Positions 1 through 12,089 of a DNA stretch of 64,000 nucleotides are shown here, piece after piece. Within the stretch, counting starts at the first letter, position 1. The number at the start of each line of letters is the position of its first letter. This stretch comes from Lates calcarifer (lineage: Eukaryota; Chordata; Actinopteri; Centropomidae), in assembly GCF_001640805.2 (NCBI RefSeq), contig NW_026116690.1:1-64000 (forward strand), in the 5' to 3' direction. The notes beneath the pieces were generated by a model. It saw only the letters and a list, made by a program, of their open reading frames with translations, was not told the DNA's origin and searched no databases. The translations under genes were made by a program, and so were the position numbers.

Positions 1-1566
1 ATTTTTAGGTGTAGTAAGCAAAAAACTCATCAAATGGTCCATATAATTCAGAATCTTGAGACAGGTTATGTTAGCTTTACAGATAAACATTAGTCTAGGC
101 CTTGTAGTGGTGAGAAACAGCTTAAAAAAGAATAAAAAATTTAAAGAAAGATTATTCCCAATCCAAATGTGCAATGACCAGACCTCAGAATGAGCAGGAA
201 CTAAACTAGCTCAATAAATTATTGTTCTGTTGGGGCTGGAATCTGTCTGTGTCTTAAATAGGAGCTGCTCTCTGTAGACCACTTTCAGCTGCACAGTGTA
301 CAAACAGTTGAAGCCCACCATCTATTCACTCTTGTGATGAGTAGGATGTGTATCTTTGGCTCCGCAAAGAATCACCTGTCTGTCCTCATACTGTACTGAC
401 TTTGATATGGTCCACAAAAGATTCTGTGTGCTCTTCTGACCAGAAATAGTATCCACTAGAGGTCTATTAAGACATTGTTATCTGTATCTGTTCAACCAAC
501 ACAATGATCTGTCTCTGTATCTGTAATAGGATTAGGGGGTTAGAGGACCGGAAAGCAGGCGTGGTTTATACCAGAAGTCATGTTGTATTTTCTAATCTAA
601 TATTCAATGCAATTCTAGGGCCTTCAAAGCATCAAATTCATTTAATATTTATATAATTAATTATGAAATAAATCCCACATCCCTCAGACTGTACTCCTCA
701 TCTCTCTCCTTTTTATTTGTCTATATTTTTTTTCATATGTTTTATGACCAATAACATAACAGCAATACATGAACTTTTTTTGGATCAAGCATCCATCTGA
801 ATAGGCCACAAGTAGTGCACATCTTTGTGCAATTACTTAAACTTCCCCAAGTTGTATCTGGTAAACACCAGCTGCAGCACATGAGTTGGGAGCAGTCAGT
901 GCAAATGAATTCCACTGATGAGTAGCATTAGTGTTTATTCAGTACTTGGGTTCACTGCCCTGGATATTCACTGCTTGCTGCTGTCTGTGAAGTGCCTCAT
1001 GTATACCATTCAGAATAGCTGCACCTCATTCCCACCTCATAACCCCTGCATACCTCTGGATTCTACATACTGTGGTTTGATCACAAGTCAGAGAAACTCC
1101 ATATCAGCTGGAGAAATGTATCAAATAGAGGGAAGAGCTCACAAAAGGTGGATTGAAAGTGGATTATGAAGACCCCACCCTGACTTCAGACCAGCACGGA
1201 CATTGCTAACTCAACATAGACCACCAGAAGCATGCTTTGGTGAGCTGAACTTTTACAAACAGACACAAGTGACTCACCTGCAACTTTTCTGTCATGTTTA
1301 AACACTGTCAGCAAAACCAGGATAAGACATTAACCCTATAACCAGGATACTCATGTGAATGTAAAAGCACTCGTGTCCATGTCTTAGAGGCATAATGGCT
1401 TCAAGCTTTGTTTTCTCTTACAGTGTCAGGTTTTGCATCTTCTCATATGCTACTCCTGGAAAAACAAGTGGTTCCTGAATGGCAGCCCTGCCATCAATAC
1501 AGCTTTGTGAAGTGATCTGTACTGAGAGTGTCACAGTGGTTTTCCTGGTATTTAAGAACAGCCCTG

Positions 1567-1618
<52 letters not shown>

Positions 1619-2063
1619 GCCTCTGAGATTCCACTGGCCACTGCCGTTCTGCAGTTTGTCGGTGTTTGGCACACCTTACCCTCATTTTCCACAATCATAA
1701 CCTCTGCTACATTAAATCGTTTCTCAGATTCTGTGGCCAACATTCCTAAAATTGAAACTCAGACTGTCCTTTGTTGAATTGCGCCCAAGGCTCTGAATAC
1801 TCACATGTTACATTAACTGTCAGAGCCACACTGCAAATTGGATTGCAAATTAAGACTTAAAATGACCAGTCTTAGCTGCTGTTAGTTACCTCAGATTCAA
1901 AACACCCCCTGTCACTTGGCATTTTGTCTACCTGTAAAGGTATGAGCTGATAATGTGACAGAGGAGGCTGTCTCCGTAAAACAGCCATTTGATTTGGAAT
2001 ATTTTCACCTCTCAGAGCAGAGTGCCATGGTTCTCGTTTCTCTGGCTACACCCACTGGGCTGG
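1..2063. other. 5' flank of the CCN2-like gene, no gene seen
   Basis: AT-rich flanking DNA without a recognisable coding exon or RNA gene. The only open frames are short or run through the (GT)n tract near 1.57-1.61 kb. Just upstream of the CCN2-like promoter there is a GGAATA hexamer near 1.996 kb, which resembles a TEAD site. CTGF promoters are known to carry TEAD sites, but a single degenerate match is weak evidence. Confidence 0.5.
1568..1614. repeat. (GT)n microsatellite
   Basis: About 23 uninterrupted GT units. Several spurious open frames on both strands (Cys-Val or Thr-His repeats) come only from this tract. Confidence 0.97.
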
Positions 2064-2071
2064 TATTTAAG
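2064..2071 (+). promoter_or_regulatory. TATA-like box of the CCN2-like gene
   Basis: The octamer TATTTAAG lies about 110 bases before the start codon at 2182, which fits a TATA-driven start near 2095 and a short 5' UTR. CTGF/CCN2 genes are known to have a TATA box. The start site itself is inferred. Confidence 0.5.
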
Positions 2072-2181
2072 CCAGTTTCTCCTCCCAGGCTTCATCAGTC
2101 TGCTGCAGAGAGAATAATATACTGAGCCTCCTGCCACAGGAACCATACTACTACTGAGTGGACTGCAGCCTGCTGAGAAAC

Positions 2182-2235
2182 ATGTCTGTGGAAACTTCAG
2201 CCACATTCTTTGTTCTTCTGCTTATTATCTCATTG
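2182..2235 (+). CDS. ccn2: ccn2-like exon 1: start codon and signal peptide
   Basis: The ATG at 2182 opens 18 codons with a hydrophobic core (FFVLLLIISL) and ends at a consensus GTAAGT donor at 2236, phase 0. Joined to exon 2 it gives a signal peptide with likely cleavage before QDCS. That matches the position of QNCS in mammalian CTGF, which supports this start. Confidence 0.85.
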
Positions 2236-5200
2236 GTAAGTTTTTTTTTTTTAAACAAACTAATTCCTATGGAAAAATCTTTTGAGGATGAGCTCATATT
2301 GCAGTTGAGGTATTGTGCTGCTTTGGAAATGTGCAATGTTTTAATCAGCATGTGGGTGGATACATTAGGGTGAAGTCATACACCACAAAGAACTGAACCT
2401 CAGATGATACGATCTGAGACTGTTGGAATTGGTAAAAATGTAGGGAGCTCCTGCTGCTAAACTATTTTTCTTCACCATTTCCTCTCTGTTGCTGTCATGT
2501 TTTTGTCTTCCAAACCCGCTCCCTGTCTGCTGGGCTGATGCTTAACCATGGGAGAGAAACAAGGAATGAAAAGTGTTTGTTGGCCCTCGTGATCACAGTG
2601 TGGTGTCGCCATCTTGTGGCATTCTGTGCAGTTGTTAAATTGCACTGAAACAGTAACAGCCTCACTCCAAGACTTTATTATATCTGCTATCACAAGTTTC
2701 TGCTATCTATGAGGAGTGCACTCTGTAATGTCTTGTAAAAAAATACTTTTGTTTGCTTTTGGCATCAACAAATTCCTCTTTTGCAGTTTGTTAGCTCCTT
2801 AGATTTGCTTTCGTTACGTTCTACTTACTGAGCTCTGCTATATTAGTCACTTTAATTACCCGCCACAACATCAAAATGTTATGACTTAATTCACACACTC
2901 CATGCACACATTGGCTTAAACATAAAATGTGCACTGCAACATGTTCTCATGTCTAAATGTCAAATGGTTTAACCAGGTAGTTACAGCTTTCTAAACTTGC
3001 CTGAGTGATGAACAATATGAGGAAGTGCCTGCTTGTTCAACCAAACCACTGAAGTGGCAAATCAGAGAATGTGTTGTTTTAGTGATGATCCCACACAACA
3101 TCTGCCATATCATGGAAAGTTATGACAATGTTAATGTTAACATTGTCTCGAGTACAATGCTACCTTCCGACAAGATTCCTGCTTTTGATAGGTTCAGGTG
3201 GGAGAGGCCAGATGTTGGGCCACCAGAGTACACCTAACAGGAACATGTTTGAAGTATTCTCAGTGTTAGAGACAAGACAGAAAGGACATAACATTGGCAG
3301 TCAACAAGTAAGTGCAGTGAGTCAGTGATTTGTCTGCACAATTTGAACTTTAATAGCTCAAAATGTAAAGGATAATAATAACTTATTAGAACATTATAAC
3401 TTCATTCTCCCCAACACAAACAGTTGGGCTGGTTCAGCAGAATTCTTTTTTCCCAGTGTCTCTCCAGATGTTTCCCTCTTGCTGAGCAGGTCACAAATTT
3501 TGCTTTGTTCTCATATAGACAGTCTTTACAGTCCTCCTGCTGTATCCTGCTGCTTGTGTGTTTGTTGCAGACAGAGGCACAGGACTGCTCCCAGCCTGTG
3601 CTTGCCCTGCAGACCCCCACTTTGCCCTTGGGGACCAGCCTGGGTCCTGGATGACTGTGGCTGCTGTAAGGTGTGTGCCAGGCAGCTGGGGGAGCCCTGC
3701 TCCCTGCTGGAGCCCTGTGACCATCACAAGGAGCTCTACTGTGACTATGCTCTGCTGAAGTGAACACTGAGACTGGCATCTTGCATGGGGTTAATACATT
3801 CTTCATAAAACACACCACCACATAACATCTTATATCAGTGAAACATATATAAATCAAGAGGTGACTTAGATGATTGAATATCTTTCTGGTCTGAAATATT
3901 CTAAGAAAATTTTAAAAAGTTGGAAAAGTGATCAAACTAGATGTTAGCTGCACCCTGTGTGCCCTCACCCATGAGTGCAAATCTTTCAGCCATCCTCAAA
4001 GAGGCTGCAATAGTCCTATACATTGCAATTACCTGCCACTGTACTCATGTCAATTGCCTTAATTGTTGCCCATGTGATCTGTCACAGCTCATTTCAACAA
4101 ACTGGCCATTCTATTGGCTGCCATAGAACTAAGAGAGTTAGAAAATTGAATTGAATTGAATGAGGAATTTGACAAAAAGCTCTTTATTTAAAAAAAACAA
4201 CAACAAAAAAAAAAAACAAAGAACACGATGCTCTGGTGCCAAGTCACATATTATTTTTTCCTCATGTATAATCACTACATGCATTTTTCTTGCAATTTAA
4301 ACAATGTGTATTGTTAAAATGCTTATTTCATATATCCTTACGCTATAGTCCTTTTTTCTTTACAATTCTGTACACAGCGAATAGGTTGGACGATGGGTGT
4401 TATTTCAGTTGACGTTATCCCCCAGTTGTAAGCAGATACATCATACTGCTTGCTCTTTGTTCACACATATGTTTGTCTGATTAAGTCATAATTAGATTTT
4501 TGAGACCTTGCAACATTCAGTGTGCAGGCCACCTCTCCCTTTTCTTTGTGTACTACTTTTCTTTCCCACCATTTAAGCTTTTCTGTCTTAAATGAAACCT
4601 TTTAAAGATTTGTCTGTCCTAGACCTTTTTTGGAACGTCAGCCATTCATTCTCCTTTCCATTTTCAAGTTTCCTTGTCACTTACAATAAGAAAAGCAAGT
4701 CTTTAAGTATGAACTACATTCCAGAAGATATTTGATCATCTAAATAACAAGTTTGACTTAAAAAAAAAAACATAGCATAACAAAAAATATTACCAATTTA
4801 ATCCATTTAACTCACTATGTCATTCATATATACTGTACACACATGCTGTACACAGTACTTTAGATTCATCAGAATATCAGTTAGTGACATTTGTCTCCTC
4901 TGGTACTCCATAGGAAAAAGCTCTATGTAATTTATCTTGACAGTGCTGTATGTTTTCTGTCTGTCTACAGCTCAGGAGGGTCAGACATGTGACCTGGGGG
5001 GGGTGATCTACCGCAGTGGGGAGTCCTTCCAGCCCAGCTGTAAGCACCACTGTGTGTGTATGAATGGAGAGATTGGCTGTGTACCAATGTGTGCCAGTGA
5101 CATCCGACTGCCCTCCCCTGACTGCCCGTACCCACACCGTATCCAGATCCCTGGGAAATGCTGTGAGGAGTGGGTGTGTGGGGAGACACCTCAGGACCAC

Positions 5201-8200
5201 CACTACCAGTCAGTGGTTGCCGGTCAGTGTGACCTCTGTTACATCGACTGCTCTGAGTTTTTGATTCTTTGTTAAGATTCAGCTGATGTTTTACATTGAT
5301 TGACAGCTTGTGATATCACAGTGGTATTCTCTTTAAGTCTCAGACCCACATAGTGGCTTTGCATTACAGGAATAATGCATAGAACAACTATTAATCATGC
5401 AGGTAGGTGATTGTTAGGATAAGTACCCTCAATTTAGTATTTTAAGGTATAGAGTCTACAGCCACACCAGTGCCTTACTGAGGCTGCACTGCTAATTGTA
5501 AAAAAAAAATCAAACTGTAAGACTTAGACTTAGACTTAGACAGACTTTATTGATCCCTTTGGGATGACTCCCTCAGGGAAATTAAGTTTCCAGCAGCTTA
5601 TACAGACAGACACAGCACACAGGACAGTTTGCAAACGACACAGAATATAAATGGAGAGGAATATGAATGAATTAAGATAAATATACTGAGTATACTGGAC
5701 TGTGTATGGCATTAAGATAAATAAATATAAATATGCTGAACTGTATGGCTGGCGGTGGATGAGGTTATTGAGTGTCCGGGTGGGTTATTGCACATTAAGT
5801 GGCTACCACTCCCTTCTGTCCTCCATACCCTATCTCCTCCTCCCCCAAGTGAGGAGTTGTAGAGTGTGATGGCATGGTGGACAAAGGAGTTCTTCAGTCT
5901 GTTAGTCCTACACTTGGGCAGGAGCAGTCTCTCGCTGAACAGGCTCCTCTGGTTGCTGATGACAGTGTGCAGAGGGTGGCTGGCATTGTCCATAATATCC
6001 AGCAGTTTGTCCAGTGTCCTCATCTCTGCCACCGTCACCAGAGAGTCCAGCTTCATGCCGACCACAGAGCCGGCCCGCCTGATCAGTTTCTCCAGTCTGT
6101 ATGTGTCCTTCCTGGATATGCTGCCCCCCCCAGCACACCACAGTGTAAAAGAGGACGCTGGCAACCACAGACTGGTAGAACATCCACAGCAGTTTACTGC
6201 AGACATTGAAAGACCGTAGTCTCCTTAGGAAGTACAGCCTGCTTTGTGTCTTCCCATACAGGCACTATGTGAAATTGTTAAAGTTTACAAAGACCATGAA
6301 TGTCTACATCATGGTAATTCATTCAAGAGTTGATGAGACCAGGGGATCACTTAAGTCACTCTGCACACCTTGAATATTTGCACCAAATTTCATGACAATA
6401 GTTGTTGAGATTTTCAGTCTAGGCCAAAGTAGCAGAAAACCCATCATACCCATCCTTAGATCCATGCTGTCAGCATAACCAAAAGTGTATACTGTTAACA
6501 GACAGCTGCAGTATGATGCCCTAAAGTAGTGTCATAATCATGTATTCCTGTAGAATATATCACTAGTTTGTCTGTGACATAACTTTGAATTCCTTTTGTT
6601 CTTTTTTTTTTTTTTTATCAATTTGAATAAAACCTGTGTGGAACTGTCAACAGACAAAACTGATCAGGCATTCTATGTTTCTCAGTTTTACCAGCCAATG
6701 CGCTGTGCAGTGTGAGCACAGAAGTTGTTTGCTTGGGCTATTAAAATATACAATGTGAGTTAATACAGCATGCAAGACCAATAAAACCTGCGTGTGTCCA
6801 GCTTAAGCCCTGTTATTAGTTATTATTAGGGCTGTGTCTTAAATAACAGAAAAAAGGCTTAGAGACCAAACATTGTACTTGTACTCTTCCAGTAATGGTA
6901 AATTTGAGTATAACAGGAGAGTTAAAACTGACTTGCCCCCAGATCACACACATTTCTTGGATACTTTTTCACATGTGCAGAAACTAGTTGACAGTATTAT
7001 ATCACTCTGACTCCACCTGCCACCATAGGTGATTTAAACATCTTTAAAATTCCTGCACTTACGCAGTTTTCTGTAGAGTTTATGCTTTGTAGTTCATTTT
7101 TTCTTCATTTAGTTTAGTCTCAGAACAACATTAAATTGTTCTCTCGTATTACCTCCCACTAAATTTCCTCGCTCTCCTGTCTCCACCTTCCTTTCTCTTC
7201 TTGCAGGACCTTCTCAGATTCACCCCTTGCCCTCCTCAAAGCCTGTCACAGGCTTCAGACCAGTGTTTCCCCATGGCCCGCTAGGAGAGAGTCCCAGAGA
7301 TAATTGTATAGTCCAGACTACAGAGTGGAGTGAGTGCTCGGCCACTTGTGGCATGGCCATCTCATCCCGTATCACCAATGACAACCAACGCTGTCAGCTG
7401 GAGAGGCAGACCAGGATCTGCATGGTCAGACCTTGCAACAGCCAACAGGAGAAAGAAATCAAGGTCAGTTTGTTTCCTTTCAGCTACAAGTTAATTTATT
7501 TTCAGTTTTATTTATATAACACCCAATCACAACTCTTTAGATTATATAATTAAAGAGAGAGACCCAACAATTCCCACCATGAGCAGCACTAGGCGACAGT
7601 GACAAGGAAAAACTTCCTTTTAAGAGGCAGAAACCTCGAGCAGAACCAGTCTCAGGGTGGGCGGCCATCTGCCTCAACTGGTTGGGTTGAGAAAATAGTG
7701 ATGTAATAGTGATAATAATAGTAGCAATAAGGACTAAGAATTTTAATCATAACAGCAGGTGTTGAGCAGCATTATAGGAACAGGAGGTTTGCCGTCACAG
7801 ATCAGATTCTACAGCTCTGGAGGCAGAGATATCTGCAGAAAGCATGATATTGAATCAGTAACATGCATGGGGATATGAATACGTATAGATAGAGAGAGGG
7901 AGAAGCTCAGTGCTTCATGGGAAATCTCCCAGCAATCTAGGCCTATAGCAGCATAACTAAGTGATGATTCAGGTAAACCTGATCCAGCCCTAACTATAAG
8001 CTTTATCAAAGAGGAAAGTTTAGAAGGAAAGTTTCTGCTCTTAAAAGTGTAGAGGGTGTCTGCCTCCTGGCCCCAAAATTTCCACAGTAGAGGAGTCTGA
8101 TTGCTGAAGGCTCTGCCTCCCATTCTACTCCTGGAACCACCAGTAAACCTTTTAATTTTTAAATTCTATTCTGGATTTTACAGGGAGCCAATGTAGAGAG

Positions 8201-8830
8201 GCTAACACAGCATAACAACATTGCCTAAAGGAAGCATATACAACTTGAATAGAAGTGGTCAAAGTACAGAACCTTGTGTTTAACTTTTGTGTAGGAGAAT
8301 TTGTTTTTAACATGTACAAGCTGAAGCCAATCTGATAAAGAGGATTTAAACCAGTTTAATGCAGTTCCTTTAATGTCAATAAAATGTTCCAGTCTCTAGG
8401 ATGTTATGGTCAATAGTATCAAAGCAGTTTCTGTACTCTAATATACTAGACATCACTATAGCGACAACTAACATGGCCAAGTGCATTAACATATAATTCA
8501 CTGATTATCATCTGTATCCCACAGAAAGGAAAGAAATGTGTCCGGACACCAAAGGCTCAGCAAGGAATGCGCTTTGAGCTATCAGGCTGCTCCAGCACCA
8601 GGCTGTACAAACCAAAGTTCTGTGGTGTCTGCACAGACAATCGCTGCTGCACGCCTCACACCACAATCACAGCTGAGGTGGAGTTCCGCTGTCCAGAGGG
8701 AGATGTCTTCATGAAGAAGATGATGTTCATCAAGACCTGCTCCTGCCATCACGACTGTCCACAAGATAACGACATCTTCTTGGCATTCAACACTCGGACA
8801 ATGGTGGGGGACTATGATAAGGATATGTGA
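2182..8830 (+). CDS. ccn2: CCN family matricellular protein, CCN2/CTGF-like (five exons; IGFBP exon disrupted)
   Basis: Secreted cysteine-rich matricellular protein. In the family, CCN2 binds growth factors, integrins and heparan sulfate and acts downstream of TGF-beta and YAP/TEAD. The exons are 2182-2235 (signal peptide), 3571 to about 3789 (IGFBP), 4971-5222 (VWC), 7207-7463 (TSP1) and 8525-8830 (CT), one module per exon as is standard for the family. CCN2 is favoured over CCN1 by RSGESFQ, RLPSPDCP and PGKCCEEWVC in VWC, VQTTEWS and CMVRPC in TSP1, and FCGVCTD.RCCTPH and FIKTC.CH in CT. Splice phases agree for exons 3 to 5. Exon 2 needs frame changes to encode the IGFBP module, so the gene is either damaged or wrongly assembled there. 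Teleosts keep two ccn2 copies. The epb41 neighbourhood suggests this may be the b copy, but that is inference. Confidence 0.88.
3571..3789 (+). CDS. ccn2: ccn2-like exon 2: IGFBP module, reading frame broken
   Basis: A good acceptor (TTTGTTGCAG) precedes 3571. In phase 0 the exon reads TEAQDCSQP, then the family pattern moves to a second frame (CACPADP) and a third (PLCP, then DDCGCCKVCARQLGEPC to ELYCDYALL). Following the conserved cysteines needs at least two single-base losses, both in C runs (near 3597 and 3612-3616). The 3' end is unclear. GT donors at 3760 or 3790 do not give the phase 1 that exon 3 requires, and the last IGFBP cysteine is not in frame. This could be a pseudogenising lesion or homopolymer errors in the assembly. 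The exon end given is approximate. Confidence 0.75.
4971..5222 (+). CDS. ccn2: ccn2-like exon 3: von Willebrand factor C module
   Basis: Enters in phase 1 after the CTGTCTACAG acceptor and leaves in phase 1 at a GTCAGT donor. It encodes AQEGQTCDLGG, RSGESFQ, a CxC pair and PGKCCEEWVCGE, the cysteine order of the CCN VWC module that binds BMP/TGF-beta ligands. The frame is uninterrupted, unlike exon 2. Confidence 0.93.
5519..6262 (-). mobile_element. 5'-truncated LINE in ccn2 intron 3
   Basis: On the minus strand the segment encodes the C-terminal end of a fish LINE reverse transcriptase (FYQSVVASVLFYTVVCWGG, then LEKLIRRAGSVVG and KLLDIMDNASHPLH, in two frames because of a small frameshift). 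A 3' untranslated part follows, ending in tandem TCTAAG units at 5519-5540. The tail repeat marks the 3' end of the insertion. It is a dead copy lacking the catalytic RT and endonuclease domains. Confidence 0.88.
6285..6470. repeat. Degenerate teleost dispersed repeat
   Basis: Phrases such as the block around ACCAAATTTCATGACAATAG and 'attcaagagttgatgagac' resemble a dispersed repeat widespread in teleost genomes, of which related pieces occur near 16.2 kb and 34.9 kb in this window. Borders are approximate and the class is not determined. Confidence 0.35.
7207..7463 (+). CDS. ccn2: ccn2-like exon 4: thrombospondin type 1 module
   Basis: Phase 1 in, phase 0 out (AAG, then GTCAGT). A Pro/Ser-rich linker corresponding to the CCN hinge comes first, then NCIVQTTEWSECSATCGM, RITNDN and RICMVRPC, matching the CCN2 TSP1 module, which binds integrins and VEGF in the family. 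The hinge is the usual protease-sensitive segment and is variable between species. Confidence 0.94.
7480..8460 (-). mobile_element. L2-clade LINE 3' end in ccn2 intron 4
   Basis: The minus strand at 7809-8123 encodes MGGRAFSNQTPLLW and [16 protein letters not shown], the same C-terminus as the intact L2 at 49.6-52.6 kb. It continues through the same 3' UTR blocks (GA-rich tract, CCTCGAGCAGAACCAG region, GAGAGACCCAACAATTCCCA). At 8130-8460 there is a further L2-like segment. The copy fills nearly all of the 1.06-kb intron, antisense to the host gene. Confidence 0.85.
8525..8830 (+). CDS. ccn2: ccn2-like exon 5: C-terminal cystine-knot module and stop
   Basis: Phase 0 after an ACAG acceptor. 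The exon begins KGKKCVRTPK and encodes the CT cystine knot (FELSGC, KFCGVCTDNRCCTPH, VEFRCPEG, MMFIKTCSCHHDCPQDNDIF) and ends GDYDKDM with TGA at 8828-8830. All cysteines expected of the knot are present. The end is a few residues longer than mammalian CTGF. Confidence 0.95.
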   Translation, partial: KGKKCVRTPKAQQGMRFELSGCSSTRLYKPKFCGVCTDNRCCTPHTTITAEVEFRCPEGDVFMKKMMFIKTCSCHHDCPQDNDIFLAFNTRTMVGDYDKDM

Positions 8831-10545
8831 TGGGAAAGTTATGCACACACACATTCACAAATATAAATTGGGACTGTCCCACTCTAACAACCGACACTAT
8901 GCTCTGCCCTTATGTCTAACCTTCTGTGTATTATAGCCTCAAAGAAGTGGGTCACTTCCTCTCAACATTTTCTTTCTGAACTGGGGGTGATTCAGTTGGA
9001 AGATGGACCTAAAATGAACCACCACAAAGATAAACCACCAGTTTGGTTCAACAGGTACAAAGAAATGTATCATGAAGAGACAAAGATAAATGTGGGTAAC
9101 GGAATCACATGAGCTCAAATATCCACTTTCTAGACTTCTGTGTCATTCATTGTATCTGTCAGGGGTAGATCATAACACCTTTGTTCAAAAATTGTCTTTT
9201 TGGCATGAGTAGAAAGCTGGAGAAAAATGGAAGAGGACATTCTCATCTGACTCCAGAGACTACCTCTGAACAGAGGGTTACATCTCCAAGCATATGAAAT
9301 ATCAACACATGTGCTGCACACTGAAGATGTTCATAAGAAACAGTTAAAGATCTGAAAAGCTAAGTGGAACTCTGAGCTGAGATTATTATGTTACACACAC
9401 ACTGGTCCCACAGATCAAAAATGAATTTCCATGCTCAAAGATAAACATGTCTTTCCTAATAACTGACCAGGACACAACGCAGCCATGTTGTATGGTATTC
9501 TAAATATTGAGTAAGTGGACATGGTTGCAGTTGTTTGAGCCTGTTTTTTCAGGTCTATAATCTTAATATAATGGCTTTTAAAGCTTGTTATTTTCATTAT
9601 GTTCAAAGGTTTTCACCATCTTGACCAGAGAAGAATCCTAAAGTCAGCAAACTGACTCAATAATATCATTTAAGTTTGCTTTTAAGTTTGCTAACATTAG
9701 CGAACATTAGCTACCATAAGCTTCTTCTCATAAATGACAAAATACAAGTCTATGTCATTACTTTTTGAAAATGTCATGACAGACTTGAAAGATTACGAGC
9801 AAACATGACCTCTCTTTGCCTATATACAGAGAATTTGTTTGGCTAGATGCATTAAAATGTCTCTGTAACAGCACAGGTTAGTGCAAAGCAGGTACAACAA
9901 TGAAAGATAACTGCAAAATGTAATCAAAAAACAGACTGGGATGATCTAGTTCCCTGGCAGCAATGCTACTGGACAGACTGGCCACACTGAAATACATGTG
10001 GGAAACACATTGACAACATTTGTATTACATTTATATGTATTCAATATTTATGAAAGTAATGACAATACCGGCATCCTTGGTATATGTATTTTAACATGTT
10101 ATCATGCATTTAGCCATTCTGTAGTCTATTCTGACACTGATGTGCATCCTCAGAGGCCAGAGGTTGATTGCAAACTGCTGATCAGTCTAGTTCAGTGTCC
10201 TGTCCACCTAGCTTTCCATTCTGATGGTGTATGTCCAAAGACCAAAGGAGGGAAGAAAAATAACTTGGCTAAAATTGCTGTTACTTATTATTATTTACTG
10301 TATATTTAAAAAGAAAAGATTGATGGACAAATTTGGCATTTGGCAAATGTAGCTTGTGTAAATACTGTAAGACTGTGTACAGTTTTGTACTATAATTTAT
10401 GCACCTTGTTTACCACAGTGTTGTAGTTCTGAAACTGTATCATATTGCTTTGTTTTTTTCACCATAACCACCTGACTAAAATACAAGTGAGTTATTGTCT
10501 GTTGCACTTTTACCTCTTTTCAATAAACAAAGTATATTTTTATAG
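8831..10545 (+). other. ccn2: Probable 3' UTR of the CCN2-like gene
   Basis: No coding potential between the stop codon and the poly(A) signal at 10522. The last 250 bases are AT-rich with ATTTA pentamers (AU-rich-element-like) and a block around 10360-10430 that looks conserved with the end of other vertebrate CTGF 3' UTRs, judged from memory only. CTGF mRNAs are short-lived and regulated through the 3' UTR. Confidence 0.55.
10522..10527 (+). terminator. ccn2: Poly(A) signal AATAAA
   Basis: AATAAA inside TTTCAATAAACAAAG, about 1.7 kb after the stop codon, followed by T/GT-rich sequence. It is the most plausible 3' end of the CCN2-like transcript. Confidence 0.55.
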
Positions 10546-12012
10546 ATAAACTGTATGTTTGGCTTGTTCTTGGTGCTGAAAATAGAGTTGGCTGTGCTCT
10601 AAAAACAGCAGCAGTGAATTTTAGATGAAACAGAACAGCAGCAGTCTCACGTGTTATGTAAGAGCAACTGTGAATGGGAGCTGCAGGCAGTGATACAGAG
10701 ACCAGGCTCCACTCTGTCTGTTCAGACACACATGAGAAAAAGGTAGTTCTTTAATAAACATTTAGATGCCAGCTTTATCAGTTAATATAGAGCATCATTT
10801 GTAAGCATGCTTACCAAGAAGTTTGCCACCTGAGGCAGTTTAACTGTGACCATTCTGCTATCTCACCTCAAAACAAACATGAAACAAGCAAACAAGGATA
10901 CAATGAAATAGAACATAATCTAAAATTACAAAAGGAAACTGTGAGTGTTTAATTTTCTGGCCTCTGATTTTACTATTATATGAGATGTTTTTGCAGTGCA
11001 TCACATTCTGTCCTGTGAGACCCACATATCTCTGAAGAGTCAACTTTTCATGAGCTCTGAAAAGCAGGCTGTTTTCAGCTTTGTGACAAAGCATTTTTTC
11101 CAGATAATCCAAAGGGGTTTGTAAATAGAAGTTCAGTTCCAGTTCAGAAACACTGAAAATCACCAAATATGGTGATACATGGTTTTCACTGGACAGGAAG
11201 GGTATGTAAAATTGTGTATGTATGTAAAATCTGCTGTATTTTGAAAGTGGAAATAGGGCTGCGACACATAGGATTAAGCAATCCAGTAACTCTGATATCT
11301 CCTGTTTAAACAGTAGAATGTCAAGTTATATCTGACTTCTGTAGTGTGTGTGGAAGTGAGTGTTATGTGTGGCAGCCTAGAGTTGTCTGATTTAATGAGG
11401 ATGGACATGGTGGACTGCTATATTACAGAAATGCACTCTGGTGCTGAGCCTCACAAATATACAATACATACATATAAATACTGCTGCCTTCAGGCTGCAG
11501 GGATTTAATGAACAGACGGAGAAATCTTTCATATGGTATAAAGCAGCTGTGGACAGCAGATATGAATCACTGATATCCATCTATCGATCAGTGCAGGCTA
11601 CATTTCCACATCCTTGGAATGTGTGTGATGAGATGATGATGCTTTTATCAGAAGAATGGGTGCTTCTCTCAGGTGCTGGAAATGAAAGGTTGCAGTTGCA
11701 TCATCATGTTGGGGGGGGGGGGTTACAGTGTCAGTGTTTGTTAGGGTGGATGTTGTTGATGTATGCCAACCCTGCAGTGCTGTGCTTCCCTCAGCTGCAC
11801 TGGTGCACAGATCATTCAAAGCATATATGTCTGTCTGATGCTTAACAGCCAGGGTGCTGAGTGTGTCATGCCATTACATCCACCAGATGAGGCTTATTAT
11901 GTGTATTAAATGGTCCACATGATGGTGATTTGTCAGAATTTTCACTGACTTCTCACATAACACAGTTGTTAACTGGCAGGTGTGATGATTTTTCACTTGT
12001 GATTTTCATTTT

Positions 12013-12089
12013 ACACACATACATACACACGCACACACACATACACACTCATACTATGTATATAGTATACACACACACACACATACACA
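12013..12089. repeat. Imperfect (CA)n microsatellite
   Basis: Two CA-rich tracts separated by a TATATAG interruption. Confidence 0.9.

Noticed and set aside
1418..1777. Several overlapping open frames on both strands near 1.5-1.7 kb
   Set aside because: All pass through the (GT)n tract, which has no stops in several frames. They have no splice signals or family motifs.
3402..3857. 151-codon minus-strand frame across the IGFBP exon
   Set aside because: It lies opposite a GC-rich conserved exon, a typical shadow, and shows no family resemblance.
4130..4160. ATTGAATTGAATTGAAT resembling an L2 tail in ccn2 intron 2
   Set aside because: The adjacent sequence lacks the L2 3' UTR words, so a LINE insertion is not supported.
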